This document shows positions 36,920-47,490 of a DNA stretch of 64,000 nt, piece after piece; position 1 is the first letter of the stretch; each line of letters begins with the position of its first letter. Source of the DNA: Clostridia bacterium. GTDB taxonomy: Bacteria; Bacillota; Clostridia; Christensenellales; Borkfalkiaceae. A program made the position numbers and the translations under genes. The notes beneath the pieces are model-generated. The model did not search any database and was not told the origin of the DNA. It was given only the letters and a program-made list of their open reading frames with translations. The stretch lies in contig JAFUJR010000010.1 of assembly GCA_017468085.1 (NCBI GenBank), positions 1 through 64,000 of the forward strand. The letters run 5' to 3'.

Positions 36920-39379
36920 ATGAATAATATCGACGAGATTTTGGAAAAATTAAACGAAGAACAGATAAAGCCCGTTTTGCAGACGGAAGGGGCGGTGCTC
37001 GTCCTTGCAGGCGCAGGGAGCGGTAAAACCCGCGTGCTCACTTCCCGTATTGCCTACCTCGTGGAAGAAAAGGGTATCCCTGCCGAGGCTATCCTCGCCA
37101 TCACGTTCACCAACAAAGCGGCGAACGAAATGAAAGAACGCCTTTCTTCCATCGTGGACGTAAACCGCGCTTGGGTATGTACCATTCACAGTATGTGCGT
37201 GCGTATTTTGCGCATGTTTGCGGACGAAGCGAAGGTCAAATCCAACTTTTCCATTTACAGCGAAACGGAGCGCAACAACATCATCAAAAAATCCTTTCAA
37301 GAGTGCGATTACGACGACGATAAGCTGTTAAAATCGGTAAAATACCATATCGGAAATGCGAAAATGCTCGGTTTAGAACCCGAGGATTACGCTGCGCAAA
37401 ACAAGCACGAGCCCGACGTTGACGACGTAACGAAGGTATATTCCCGCTATCAAAAACACTTGCGCGAAAACAACGCGCTCGATTTTGACGACCTCTTAAA
37501 CGAAACGCGCAACCTTTTAAGGACCAACGAGGAAGCCCGCGAATATTTGGCGGGGCGTTTCCGTTATATTCTCGTCGACGAGTTTCAAGACACGAACGCG
37601 GTGCAATACCAAATTATCCGCTATCTTTCTTCCGTCCATAAAAACCTGTTCGTCGTAGGCGACGACGACCAATCCATTTACGGTTGGCGTGGTGCGAAAC
37701 TGGAAAATATTTTGCACTTTGAAAAGGATTTCAAGGGCGCGCACGTTTTCAAATTGGAGCGCAATTACCGCTCGACCAAGCGCATTTTGAAGCTCGCAAA
37801 CGCGGTCATTCACAACAACAGCCGCCGCAAGGATAAAACCCTTTGGACGGAAAACGACGAGGGCGCGCCCGTCAAGGTTTACGAGGCGGAGCAAGAGGAC
37901 GGCGAGGCGCGTTATATCGCGCAGACCATCGCAGGGCTGATGCGGCAGGGCTATAAGCTGTCCGATTTCGCCATTTTAATGCGTATCAACGCCCTTACGC
38001 GCTCTTTCGAGCAAGAATTCACGGGCGACGGACTTACCTATAAGGTGTTCGGCGGCTTTAAGTTCTTCGAGCGTAAGGAAATCAAGGATTTGCTCGCGTA
38101 TTTGCGCCTTATCAACAACCCGTTTGACAGCGAGGCGGCGCTTAGAATCATCAATTTCCCCAAGCGCGGTATCGGCGCAAAGACGGTGGATACGTTGCAA
38201 AATTACGCGTTTGAAAACGAAACTTCCGTTTACGACGTTCTGTTGTTCGACCTCGATAATCTCGGCTTGAACAACGGCGCAAAAGAAAAACTTATCTCCT
38301 TCCGCGACCTCATCAAGGAGCTTGTTGTAGACAGCCAAGAAATGCCCGTCAACGAGCTGACGAAAAAACTTATCGAACGTACGAGAATGCGCGAAGCCTA
38401 CGCCGACGATTCGGACGAAAGTATCAACAAGCGCGCGAATATCGACGAATTCGTCAACGCCGTAGAGGAGTATTGCAAGCTGAATCCCGAGTCCACGCTC
38501 ACCGACTATCTCAACCAAGTAACGCTGTCCTCGGACACGGACGAAATGGACGATAGCGACTACGTTACCCTCGCCACGATACACTCGGTAAAGGGCTTGG
38601 AATTCCGTTGCGTGTTTATCGTCGGCTTGGAAGAAAACACAATGCCCATTTCCCGCGCGCTGGACAACGACGAGGACATGGAAGAAGAACGGCGTCTTAT
38701 GTACGTAGCCATCACCCGCGCCAAGGAGCGTTTGTATATGACCCGTTCGAAAAGCCGTTATCTGTACGGCAGGCGCGAACCGACCATGCGTTCCCGCTTC
38801 TTAAAAGAGCTTGCCTCGGAGGTAGAGCTCCCTCAAGAGGTGCGCAGACCCAGCTACGGTTACAGCGATTGGGACGACCCCGAATCTTACGGAAATTCCG
38901 CATACGGCGGGGGCAGGTACGAGATGAACGACGATTTCGGCGGAAAACGTACCAGCTTTGGCGGCGGCTATTCGGGCGGCTACGGCGGTTCGTCTTACGG
39001 CAATTCCGCCTATCAAAATTCTGCGCCGAAACGCTCGGCGTGGAACGGAAATACCTATGGTAACGGCTATGGGGGCGGTTACGGCTCGGCAAGCGGCGTT
39101 ACGTACGGAAGCAGACCGAGCGGCGCAAAGACCTCGTCTTACGGCGGCATGACTTACGGCGGCGCAAGCAAGCTCGGCAAGCCCGCGCCGACGGGGAGTA
39201 AGGATTTGTCCGCATTCAAAATCGGCGTGCGCGTAGAGCATACCAAGTTTGGCAACGGCACGATTGTCGGCGTCCGCGGCGTGGGCAGTAATATGATCGT
39301 AGACGTCGCCTTTGAAAACGGGTTGGGGATTAAGCAGTTGTCTGCTTCCCTCGCCCCGCTTACTATAAAAGACGTATAA
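36920..39379 (+). CDS. pcrA: ATP-dependent DNA helicase PcrA/UvrD
   Basis: An 819-residue superfamily 1 helicase for repair and plasmid or conflict resolution. Motif I is AGAGSGKTRVLTSRI near residue 27; motif II VDEFQDTNAVQYQ; motif III GDDDQSIYGWRGA; motif V TIHSVKGLEF; motif VI YVAITRAKERLYM. After about residue 650 comes an unusual tail of roughly 95 residues rich in Gly, Ser, Tyr and Asn (GGYSGGYGGSSYGNSAYQ and similar). The last 60 residues are the usual Tudor-like end (GVRVEHTKFGNGTIVGV) that contacts RNA polymerase or partners. The start is the ATG at 36920; upstream frame crosses the promoter. Confidence 0.95.
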   Translation: MNNIDEILEKLNEEQIKPVLQTEGAVLVLAGAGSGKTRVLTSRIAYLVEEKGIPAEAILAITFTNKAANEMKERLSSIVDVNRAWVCTIHSMCVRILRMFADEAKVKSNFSIYSETERNNIIKKSFQECDYDDDKLLKSVKYHIGNAKMLGLEPEDYAAQNKHEPDVDDVTKVYSRYQKHLRENNALDFDDLLNETRNLLRTNEEAREYLAGRFRYILVDEFQDTNAVQYQIIRYLSSVHKNLFVVGDDDQSIYGWRGAKLENILHFEKDFKGAHVFKLERNYRSTKRILKLANAVIHNNSRRKDKTLWTENDEGAPVKVYEAEQEDGEARYIAQTIAGLMRQGYKLSDFAILMRINALTRSFEQEFTGDGLTYKVFGGFKFFERKEIKDLLAYLRLINNPFDSEAALRIINFPKRGIGAKTVDTLQNYAFENETSVYDVLLFDLDNLGLNNGAKEKLISFRDLIKELVVDSQEMPVNELTKKLIERTRMREAYADDSDESINKRANIDEFVNAVEEYCKLNPESTLTDYLNQVTLSSDTDEMDDSDYVTLATIHSVKGLEFRCVFIVGLEENTMPISRALDNDEDMEEERRLMYVAITRAKERLYMTRSKSRYLYGRREPTMRSRFLKELASEVELPQEVRRPSYGYSDWDDPESYGNSAYGGGRYEMNDDFGGKRTSFGGGYSGGYGGSSYGNSAYQNSAPKRSAWNGNTYGNGYGGGYGSASGVTYGSRPSGAKTSSYGGMTYGGASKLGKPAPTGSKDLSAFKIGVRVEHTKFGNGTIVGVRGVGSNMIVDVAFENGLGIKQLSASLAPLTIKDV

Positions 39380-39493
39380 GGGCGCATCTTCATCACAAAA
39401 ACGGAACCTGCCCTAAGTCACGTACTATTTGTACGCTCCTGTCGGGCAGAACCGCGTGTTTTGCGCGAACCTGCAACCCTTCTCCGCCTTTTA
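39379..39493. repeat. Dispersed fold-back element, type B, copy 1
   Basis: Starts at the pcrA stop with AGGGCGCATCTTCATCACAA and ends CTTCTCCGCC-TTTTA. Centre GTACTATTTGTACGCTCCTG. The copy at 50314 has the same words in the same order. It shares the CTCCGCC...TTTTA end and the central GTAC pairing with type A elements. Confidence 0.75.
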
Positions 39494-39517
39494 TCCCGTT
39501 GTAACGGGCGACTTTAA

Positions 39518-41515
<1,998 letters not shown>

Positions 41516-41546
41516 ATAAAAGTACGCTAAAAGCCCCGTAAAACGC

Positions 41547-41580
41547 TTGACAAATCGGGGGGGGGGGGTACTGTTATAAT
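41547..41580 (+). promoter_or_regulatory. Promoter with a 12-G run in its spacer (phase-variation candidate)
   Basis: TTGACA (41547-41552) and TATAAT (41575-41580) are both perfect consensus boxes but lie 22 bp apart. The spacer holds twelve consecutive G (41557-41568). Loss of five G would give the ideal 17-bp spacing. Slippage in such a run would switch promoter strength for the lipoprotein gene at 41715. Confidence 0.75.
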
Positions 41581-41593
41581 GCAATTATCCATT

Positions 41594-41685
41594 TTGCCAT
41601 ACCGAGCGAAGCGCAAGCGCAGCGGAGCGTATCTTGTTCTTGGGATACACTCCACGCGATTGCTTTGCAATCTTGGTCGGTAGGC
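41594..41685. repeat. Inverted pair of GTCATACCGA-type repeats
   Basis: The first half reads GCCATACCGAGCGAAGC then CAGCGGAGCGTATCTTG. The second half is its approximate reverse complement (GGATACACTCCACGCG then TTGGTCGGTAGGC). The two arms could form a long hairpin in the leader of the lipoprotein gene. Confidence 0.7.
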
Positions 41686-41714
41686 AGAGGGGGATTTTTA
41701 AGAGGTAAAAACTT

Positions 41715-42767
41715 ATGAAAAAAGCAAAATCGTTATGTATTTTCAGCCTTTGTTTGGTTCTTTGCGCAGGATTTTTTGCTTGCGACAACGAAGGGAATAA
41801 TTCCGCGAGCAACGGCGGAAACTCGAATACGCACGACGGCGGTGTTTATACGGAATTTACCGCCGAAGAGGAGGCTTTGTTTACTTCCTCGTTTGGGTTC
41901 GTCATTCCGTTCGTTCAAAATAGCGGTTATACGGTAAGCGACTACGAGGGCTACAACGGCGACCTTACGGCGTACGAAAACGGCTTGGTGTTCGTTGCGG
42001 AAGGCTTGACGGAAGAGGACTGCCAAGCGTACGTGGACAATCTCAAAGCCGACGAAAATTATAGCTTTGAATATCCGCAGGACGGATATTATTATTTCAG
42101 CCGCGACGGATATTTTGTAAAAGTCGATTATTATTGGATGAAAACGCAATTTGGTTTGACCGTTTACACGTATAGCTACACCTTTGAAAACGTTGACAGC
42201 TCGGATACGGCAACGGACGGCGACAGCTCGGACACGGGTACGGATATCCCCGACGAACCGACGGTTGGCTTCAAGTACGAAAAGCACAGCGACAGTTATA
42301 GCATCGTCGGCTTCTACGGCGATGAGGACGGCGTGGTGGAGATTCCCGATTTTTACGAGGGCTTGCCCGTCCGTTATATCCGCGGTAACGCTTTTTACGG
42401 AGCGGAAGAAATTACCGAAGTGATTGTCGGCAACAACGTTTTGTCGATTGAGGGCAACGCGTTTATGCTCTGTTCAAATTTAGAAAAGGTTACGCTTGGC
42501 AACAGCTTGACGCTTATCGATAGGCAAACGTTTTTGGGTTGCGAAAAATTAGAGGAAATCACCATTCCTGCCACCGTTACGTTTATCGGTGCCGGCGCGT
42601 TTAGGAATTGCACCAAATTGAAATCGGTGTTTTTAGGAAATCCCGAGGGTTGGCATACCAGTAGTAATTTACACGAGGATTTCCCCGTAGAGGATATGTC
42701 CAACGCGGAAACGGTTGCAGAGTATTTCACGGAAACCTACGTAAGCGAAGGTTGGCTGAAGGATTAA
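41715..42767 (+). CDS. Surface lipoprotein with BspA-type leucine-rich repeats
   Basis: A 350-residue lipoprotein. Residues 1-23 are a signal peptide ending in the lipobox AGFFAC, so Cys23 should carry the lipid. Residues about 40-155 are acidic and aromatic with no known fold. A Ser/Thr/Asp linker (SSDTATDGDSSDTGTDIPD) leads to BspA-like repeats from about residue 190: FYGAEEITEVIVGNNVLSI, then FMLCSNLEKVTLGNSLTLI, FLGCEKLEEITIPATVTFI and FRNCTKLKSVFLG. Such repeats mediate binding in surface proteins. The promoter with the G-run suggests on/off expression. Confidence 0.8.
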   Translation: MKKAKSLCIFSLCLVLCAGFFACDNEGNNSASNGGNSNTHDGGVYTEFTAEEEALFTSSFGFVIPFVQNSGYTVSDYEGYNGDLTAYENGLVFVAEGLTEEDCQAYVDNLKADENYSFEYPQDGYYYFSRDGYFVKVDYYWMKTQFGLTVYTYSYTFENVDSSDTATDGDSSDTGTDIPDEPTVGFKYEKHSDSYSIVGFYGDEDGVVEIPDFYEGLPVRYIRGNAFYGAEEITEVIVGNNVLSIEGNAFMLCSNLEKVTLGNSLTLIDRQTFLGCEKLEEITIPATVTFIGAGAFRNCTKLKSVFLGNPEGWHTSSNLHEDFPVEDMSNAETVAEYFTETYVSEGWLKD

Positions 42768-42811
42768 ATTTATAGCCAAAATTTCGCGTTTCGAATTTCG
42801 AATTTCGCATT

Positions 42812-42839
42812 AAAAAAAGCCGCTTCGGCGGCTTTTTTT
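42812..42839 (+). terminator. Terminator after the LRR lipoprotein gene
   Basis: AAAAAAAGCCGC-TTCG-GCGGC with seven T (bidirectional shape). The same hairpin with the same ATTTCGCATT flank occurs at 45814-45854. Confidence 0.9.
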
Positions 42840-42851
42840 GTGTGTTTAATT

Positions 42852-43202
42852 TTATTTTTTATAAATTTTCGCTAATTTTTTAATATGTTTTACTAAATGG
42901 GATTGTAATTCGGTTGGTAATGACCTAAGCGCAATAAGCAATTCCTTTTCTTGGGCGGAAGTGGGTTCGTTGGATGACTTAGGGGAAGAAAAATCTTCTG
43001 TTCTCCCCAATAAATAATCTACGGAACAATTAAAATAATCTGCCAACGCCAATAAGGTTGTGCCTGTGGGATTTCGAGTGCCAAGCTCTAATTGCGAAAT
43101 GCATTGCGGGCTGATGTCGCAATGTTTGGCAACCTCTTTCTGTTTTACTCCTTTTTCCAAGCGTAAATCTTTTAAATTGTTTTTAAAATTGGTCATATCC
43201 AT
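42852..43202 (-). CDS. XRE-family regulator with C-terminal extension
   Basis: A 116-residue protein. Residues 4-70 are the helix-turn-helix domain (NLKDLRLEKGVKQKEVAKHC, then DISPQCISQLELGTRNPTG). The last 45 residues form a charged helix (AQEKELLIALRSLPTELQSH) probably for dimerisation. ATGs at 43202 and 43196 are both possible; no ribosome binding site is seen. It is divergent from the membrane protein/lipoprotein operon and probably controls it. Confidence 0.8.
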   Translation of the reverse strand: MDMTNFKNNLKDLRLEKGVKQKEVAKHCDISPQCISQLELGTRNPTGTTLLALADYFNCSVDYLLGRTEDFSSPKSSNEPTSAQEKELLIALRSLPTELQSHLVKHIKKLAKIYKK

Positions 43203-43221
43203 ATTAAAATTTTACCACAAA

Positions 43222-43264
43222 TGTATATTTTATACTTGACAATAAACAAATGAGGAGCTATAAT
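43222..43264. promoter_or_regulatory. Divergent promoters and operator candidates
   Basis: Plus strand: TTGACA (43236-43241), 17 bp, TATAAT (43259-43264). Minus strand: TTGTTT (43250-43245), 17 bp, TATACA (43227-43222). The palindrome GTATA-TTT-TATAC (43223-43235) touches both. ACAAATG occurs three times (43217, 43246, 43273), 27-29 bp apart, and may be repressor half-sites. Confidence 0.6.
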
Positions 43265-43369
43265 ATAAATCAACAAATGTTTAGCAAAAACAGCATAAGA
43301 GGATTTTTTTTGTTTACGCCAAATTACGGGTGGGAACGGTGAAAGTTCTGTTGCACAGGAGGTAAAAAA

Positions 43370-44074
43370 ATGGAAGATGAATTACAGGATTTGGAAGGTG
43401 TAGAAGAAATTCTTGAAGACGAGCAATCTACTACGCCACAGACGGAAAAAAGAGTAGTCGGCTTTAAAGAAAAACTTGTTATTTGGCTAAAAGAAACATG
43501 GAAAGATAAGCTAAAATGTTTGTATCTTGCAGTCCTTATATTACAATGCTTGTTTGCATTGTTACAGCTTCTTCCTATGATGGAGCTTACCACGTCCATT
43601 AAAGTAAGCGCCACGGGCTATGAATCGGTAGAAAAAATGTTTTCTATGATAACCTTTTGCGCCGAAGAGGGTGGGATTTTGGTGTTATTAATAGGTATGT
43701 TTATTCTTTTTGGCTTTTCGCTGAAAAGTACAATTGGATATTTCGTAAGAAAAAATGAAAAGCGTTTCGGCGGTTTTTTGATGGCAAAAACGAGCGTGAT
43801 TTTGTTGTTATTATGGTTTCTTTTTATTTTTTCTGCGGCAAAGGATCAAATAAGGGAGTATGCTGAATATGGCGGTATCTTTCGTTTGACTTTTTTTGGC
43901 CATTTATATTGGATTGTTGCAGTTTGTTTAATCGTTTTATTGTTCGTTCTTGCCTTTAAGGTGAAACGAATAAAGAAAGAAGAGAAAAAACGCAAGGAAG
44001 AAGAAATATTGCGCGCAAAAATTGAGGCGGAATTAAGGGCAAAACAAAAAACGGGGGAGATAGAGGAAGAATGA
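43370..44074 (+). CDS. Four-pass membrane protein with charged C-terminal helix
   Basis: A 234-residue protein. The first 40 residues are very acidic (MEDELQDLEGVEEILEDEQS). Hydrophobic segments lie at about residues 47-70, 100-118, 138-155 and 175-195. The last 40 residues form a Lys/Glu-rich coiled-coil-like helix. No family recognised. The start follows GGAGG. Its stop overlaps the ATG of the next lipoprotein gene (ATGA), so the two are translated together and may act together at the membrane. Confidence 0.7.
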   Translation: MEDELQDLEGVEEILEDEQSTTPQTEKRVVGFKEKLVIWLKETWKDKLKCLYLAVLILQCLFALLQLLPMMELTTSIKVSATGYESVEKMFSMITFCAEEGGILVLLIGMFILFGFSLKSTIGYFVRKNEKRFGGFLMAKTSVILLLLWFLFIFSAAKDQIREYAEYGGIFRLTFFGHLYWIVAVCLIVLLFVLAFKVKRIKKEEKKRKEEEILRAKIEAELRAKQKTGEIEEE

Positions 44075-45786
44075 AAAAAAGATTATCCGCTTTTTTATTA
44101 GCCGTCGTCAGCGCGTTTTGTTTCCTGTTTGCAAGTTGCAACTTTGATTTAGGCAATAATATCGGTATACAAACCCCAAAAACGGACGAGGAAAAAATTA
44201 CGGCTACGGTAAATAAATTCGTGGACGAATATAACGACGGTGATTTTGAAGGCGTTTTGGAGTGTATGGAACCTAAAATTCGTAACACAATGCGCGCCCT
44301 TTTTAATCTTCTTGGCGGTATTGCGGGCGGCAAACTTGGCGTAGATATCAACCTTGCGGATTTATTCAGCCTCGGCGTGGGTATAAACGACGGGGATTTT
44401 ATCAATTTTGACATTCAAGATATTGCTATCGGCGAAGGAAAGGCAAGCGTTACGGCGTTTATGAACCTTGCGCCCGCCACCGCAGAAACGATGTACATCA
44501 TTTTGGTGGAAGAAGACGGCGAATGGCTGATTCAAGACATTACGGACAAGAAAAATTCAATCGAAAATCAATCGGGCATAGTTTCAAAGGATATTAGTGG
44601 ATTTTACGACGGTTACGCCGCTGTTTTATACGACAAAGACGAAAAGCAATACCTTAGTATTATCAATCAAGAGGGCGAAATTCTTCATTCTCACGAAGGC
44701 AAAAGCGGGTGGAGCCATATAGGCGAAGGTGCAGGTTGGTTTACTGCCTATGATATTTATACCAAAACGACGGAATACGAAATTGTCAATCCGCGTGGAG
44801 AAACCGTCGCAACGAGTACGGAGCTTGGTTTTGATAAAATAATCGGCGGGGCTTACGGTTACGCTTGGGTATATAAATTGCAGAGCGGTATAGATGGGGC
44901 AAAACACCTTTATAATTGCATTGACAGCGAGGGGAATTATCGCGGAAATTGGATAGATTTACAAATACCCATTATAGATAATTCGGGGAATTTAGAGATT
45001 GATATTATCAATAAAGATACTATAAAGGTTACCTCTTTCAACGAAACCGCAATATTAAATATTAAAACAGGAAAAGCTTTCTGGTTGTGGTATGGTTCTT
45101 TTTTAGGCGTTTATGAAGGAAATATTATTGGGATTGGTGGCGGTTATTATGATAATGCCGAAGATTTTAAAGAATGGGAAGAAGATAAAGCGATACAATT
45201 CCCCCTTTATTACTCTATTCAATCTGATGGAACGATTGTAGAAATTCCTACTCACGCCTTTGAAAAGTACCGCAAAAAGGTTTCTTATTCCAGCGGAAAG
45301 TTGGTTTATTATTGCGACGGTTATGACTATGATAGGGAAGAGGATATTAACTGTGTTTATATCTATGACCTCGCGACAGGGGAAATGGGTAGTTATACAG
45401 ATTATCCCGTTTACGATAGCTTTGGAGTGGTAGGGGATATAGAGTTTTATGGCGACTACGGTTTTGTTATCCTTTACGGAAAAGATTACAACTATTATTT
45501 TACCGTAATAGATAAAACGGGTAAACAACAATTTGAACCTATTAAATGTTCATACGGCGGAGCATATTATAGCGAGGGCTTAATTCGATATAGAGATGCC
45601 GCGATTTCTTCGTATTGGAGCGTAGTGGACGTTAAAGGTCACGTACTAATTCCTTTTTCCGCAGGTTATGAATGGATTGATGATTTTTATAATGGAATTG
45701 CGGTTGCTCAAACAGAAGATAAAAAACAGTTATATATCGATAAGCAAGGCAACGTTGTTCTTGATAGCTTTTACGTAGCCGAATAA
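44071..45786 (+). CDS. Lipoprotein with NTF2-like domain and WG-like beta repeats
   Basis: A 571-residue lipoprotein. The signal peptide ends in the lipobox FASC at about residue 24. Residues about 40-160 resemble an NTF2-like fold (ITATVNKFVDEYNDGDFEGV, later TMYIILVEEDGEWLIQDIT). The remaining 400 residues are repeated beta units of the WG type, for example SIINQEGEILHSHEG, VIDKTGKQQFEPIKCSYG, and VVDVKGHVLIPFSAGYEW. Such repeats often form surface propellers. Overlaps the preceding gene by 4 nt. Local base composition is more AT-rich than the housekeeping genes. Confidence 0.75.
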   Translation: MKKRLSAFLLAVVSAFCFLFASCNFDLGNNIGIQTPKTDEEKITATVNKFVDEYNDGDFEGVLECMEPKIRNTMRALFNLLGGIAGGKLGVDINLADLFSLGVGINDGDFINFDIQDIAIGEGKASVTAFMNLAPATAETMYIILVEEDGEWLIQDITDKKNSIENQSGIVSKDISGFYDGYAAVLYDKDEKQYLSIINQEGEILHSHEGKSGWSHIGEGAGWFTAYDIYTKTTEYEIVNPRGETVATSTELGFDKIIGGAYGYAWVYKLQSGIDGAKHLYNCIDSEGNYRGNWIDLQIPIIDNSGNLEIDIINKDTIKVTSFNETAILNIKTGKAFWLWYGSFLGVYEGNIIGIGGGYYDNAEDFKEWEEDKAIQFPLYYSIQSDGTIVEIPTHAFEKYRKKVSYSSGKLVYYCDGYDYDREEDINCVYIYDLATGEMGSYTDYPVYDSFGVVGDIEFYGDYGFVILYGKDYNYYFTVIDKTGKQQFEPIKCSYGGAYYSEGLIRYRDAAISSYWSVVDVKGHVLIPFSAGYEWIDDFYNGIAVAQTEDKKQLYIDKQGNVVLDSFYVAE

Positions 45787-45823
45787 ATATTTTATGCACA
45801 GCCACAATTCCGCATTTCGCATT

Positions 45824-45852
45824 AAAAAAAAGCCGCTTCGGCGGCTTTTTTT
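45824..45852 (+). terminator. Terminator after the WG-repeat lipoprotein gene
   Basis: GCCGC-TTCG-GCGGC flanked by A- and T-runs; duplicate of the hairpin at 42812. Confidence 0.9.
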
Positions 45853-45937
45853 GTGCAACTTATCCGAAAAATCCATTCCCTTTTATAATAAATTATAAAA
45901 TTTTGGCAAAAATATGAAAAAAGTCGGCAGTGAGGGC

Positions 45938-45965
45938 TTGACAATCTGGAAAAGTATGTTATAAT
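45938..45965 (+). promoter_or_regulatory. Promoter of the yicC-gmk-rpoZ operon
   Basis: TTGACA (45938-45943), 16-bp spacer, TATAAT (45960-45965). Confidence 0.8.
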
Positions 45966-46003
45966 GTTAGAACTGATAATTTGGGCTAAAGAGGAAAAAC
46001 GTT

Positions 46004-46879
46004 ATGTTGAGTATGACGGGCTATGGAAAAGGGGAATATATCGAGGGGGGCTTGGAGCTCACCGTCGAAATTAAAACGGTAAACAACCGTTATTTGGACG
46101 TATCGGTAAAATCGCCCCGCATTTTTGCGGCGTACGAGGACGTAATTCGTACCACCGTCCGTAAAAAGCTGACGAGGGGACACGCCGACGTGTTCGTATC
46201 CCTTAAAGACAAACGCGAAAGACCTACCGCGCTTTCCGTCGATTTGGCGCTTGCCAAAGCGTATATTTCCGCGGCGCAAGCCTTAAAAGCGGAAAATCCC
46301 GACCTGCCCGACGATATCACGCTTTCCTCCGTGCTCCGTTATCCCGACGTGTTGAAGCAAGAGGATACGCCCACTTTGGACGAGGCGCTTACCAAGGCGT
46401 TGGATACTGCGCTCAATATCGCGCTTGACAAGCTGAACGAAATGCGCGCGGCGGAAGGGCAAAAGCTGAAAGAGGATATGATTTCCCGCGTGAAAACGAT
46501 TGAGGGGTTGGTGGCGGAAATTTCCGCCCGCGCTCCGCAAATCGCGCAGGAATACCGCGAAAAATTGACGGCGCGCGTCAAGGAATATTTGGACGGCGCG
46601 CAGATTGACGAAAGCCGACTGCTTACCGAGGTTGCCGTGTTTACGGACAAGAGCAACATCGACGAGGAGCTGACAAGACTTCGCAGCCATATCGAGCAGT
46701 TCCGTTCGATTGCGGAAGAGGGTATCGTGGGCAGAAAACTCGACTTTTTGGTGCAGGAATTCAACCGCGAGGCGAACACGACCTGCTCTAAAAGCAACGA
46801 CGTAACGATTACGAGAGCGGGGCTTGCCTTAAAGAACGAAATTGAAAAAATCCGCGAGCAGGTGCAAAACCTCGAATAA
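46004..46879 (+). CDS. yicC: YicC-family endoribonuclease
   Basis: A 291-residue protein. It opens MLSMTGYGKGEYIEGGLELT, followed by EIKTVNNRYLDVSVKSPRIF, the N-terminal YicC domain. The C-terminal DUF1732 part ends KIREQVQNLE and contains DFLVQEFNREANTTCSKSND, the most conserved stretch. E. coli YicC is reported to be an endoribonuclease that helps degrade small RNAs. It heads an operon with gmk and rpoZ as in other Firmicutes. remA, often found between yicC and gmk, is absent here. Confidence 0.95.
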   Translation: MLSMTGYGKGEYIEGGLELTVEIKTVNNRYLDVSVKSPRIFAAYEDVIRTTVRKKLTRGHADVFVSLKDKRERPTALSVDLALAKAYISAAQALKAENPDLPDDITLSSVLRYPDVLKQEDTPTLDEALTKALDTALNIALDKLNEMRAAEGQKLKEDMISRVKTIEGLVAEISARAPQIAQEYREKLTARVKEYLDGAQIDESRLLTEVAVFTDKSNIDEELTRLRSHIEQFRSIAEEGIVGRKLDFLVQEFNREANTTCSKSNDVTITRAGLALKNEIEKIREQVQNLE

Positions 46880-46895
46880 AGGAAAGGAAAAACGT

Positions 46896-47444
46896 ATGAA
46901 GCACGTATTATTGGCGGTGTCCGGACCTTCTGGGGTTGGCAAGGGCACGATGGTAAAAACGATTATACAGCGAAGAAGCGACGTAGTGGAATCCGTTTCC
47001 TGCACGACCCGTCCCCCTCGCGAGGGCGAGGTGCACGGCAAGCACTACTTTTTCCTCTCGCACGAGGAATTCGAGCGCCGTATCCAAGAGGACGATTTTT
47101 TGGAATACGATAAGCATTTCGGCAATTATTACGGCACGCCGAAATCCTTTGTTCGAAATACTTTAAAGACGAAATCGGTGATTATGGAAATCGACGTAGT
47201 GGGCGCGCTGAACGCAAAAAAGAGCTTTCCCGAATGCAAGCTCGTTATGGTCGTTCCGCCGTCCGTGGACGAGCTTAAACGCCGTTTGTCGGGCAGAGGC
47301 TCGGAAACGGAGGAGCAAATTCAAGGCAGACTTGCGCGTATGGAATACGAGCTGTCGCACAAAGACCAATATGATTATATCATCGTAAACGACGATTTGG
47401 AAAAGGCGATTGCAGACCTTTGCAAAATCATCGACGGTGAATAA
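46896..47444 (+). CDS. gmk: Guanylate kinase
   Basis: A 182-residue kinase that phosphorylates GMP to GDP. The P-loop is SGPSGVGKGTMVKTI near residue 10. SCTTRPPREGEVHGKHYFFL holds the GMP-binding residues and DFLEYDKHFGNYYGTPK the second conserved block. ARMEYELSHKDQYDYIIVND is the C-terminal signature. The start at 46896 follows AAAGGAAAGGAAA; the frame opens earlier inside the end of yicC. Spacing to yicC is 16 bp. Confidence 0.96.
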   Translation: MKHVLLAVSGPSGVGKGTMVKTIIQRRSDVVESVSCTTRPPREGEVHGKHYFFLSHEEFERRIQEDDFLEYDKHFGNYYGTPKSFVRNTLKTKSVIMEIDVVGALNAKKSFPECKLVMVVPPSVDELKRRLSGRGSETEEQIQGRLARMEYELSHKDQYDYIIVNDDLEKAIADLCKIIDGE

Positions 47445-47490
47445 ATGAATAAATAAACGGATAAAAAACACGGTAAAGGAGTGAAAAAAT

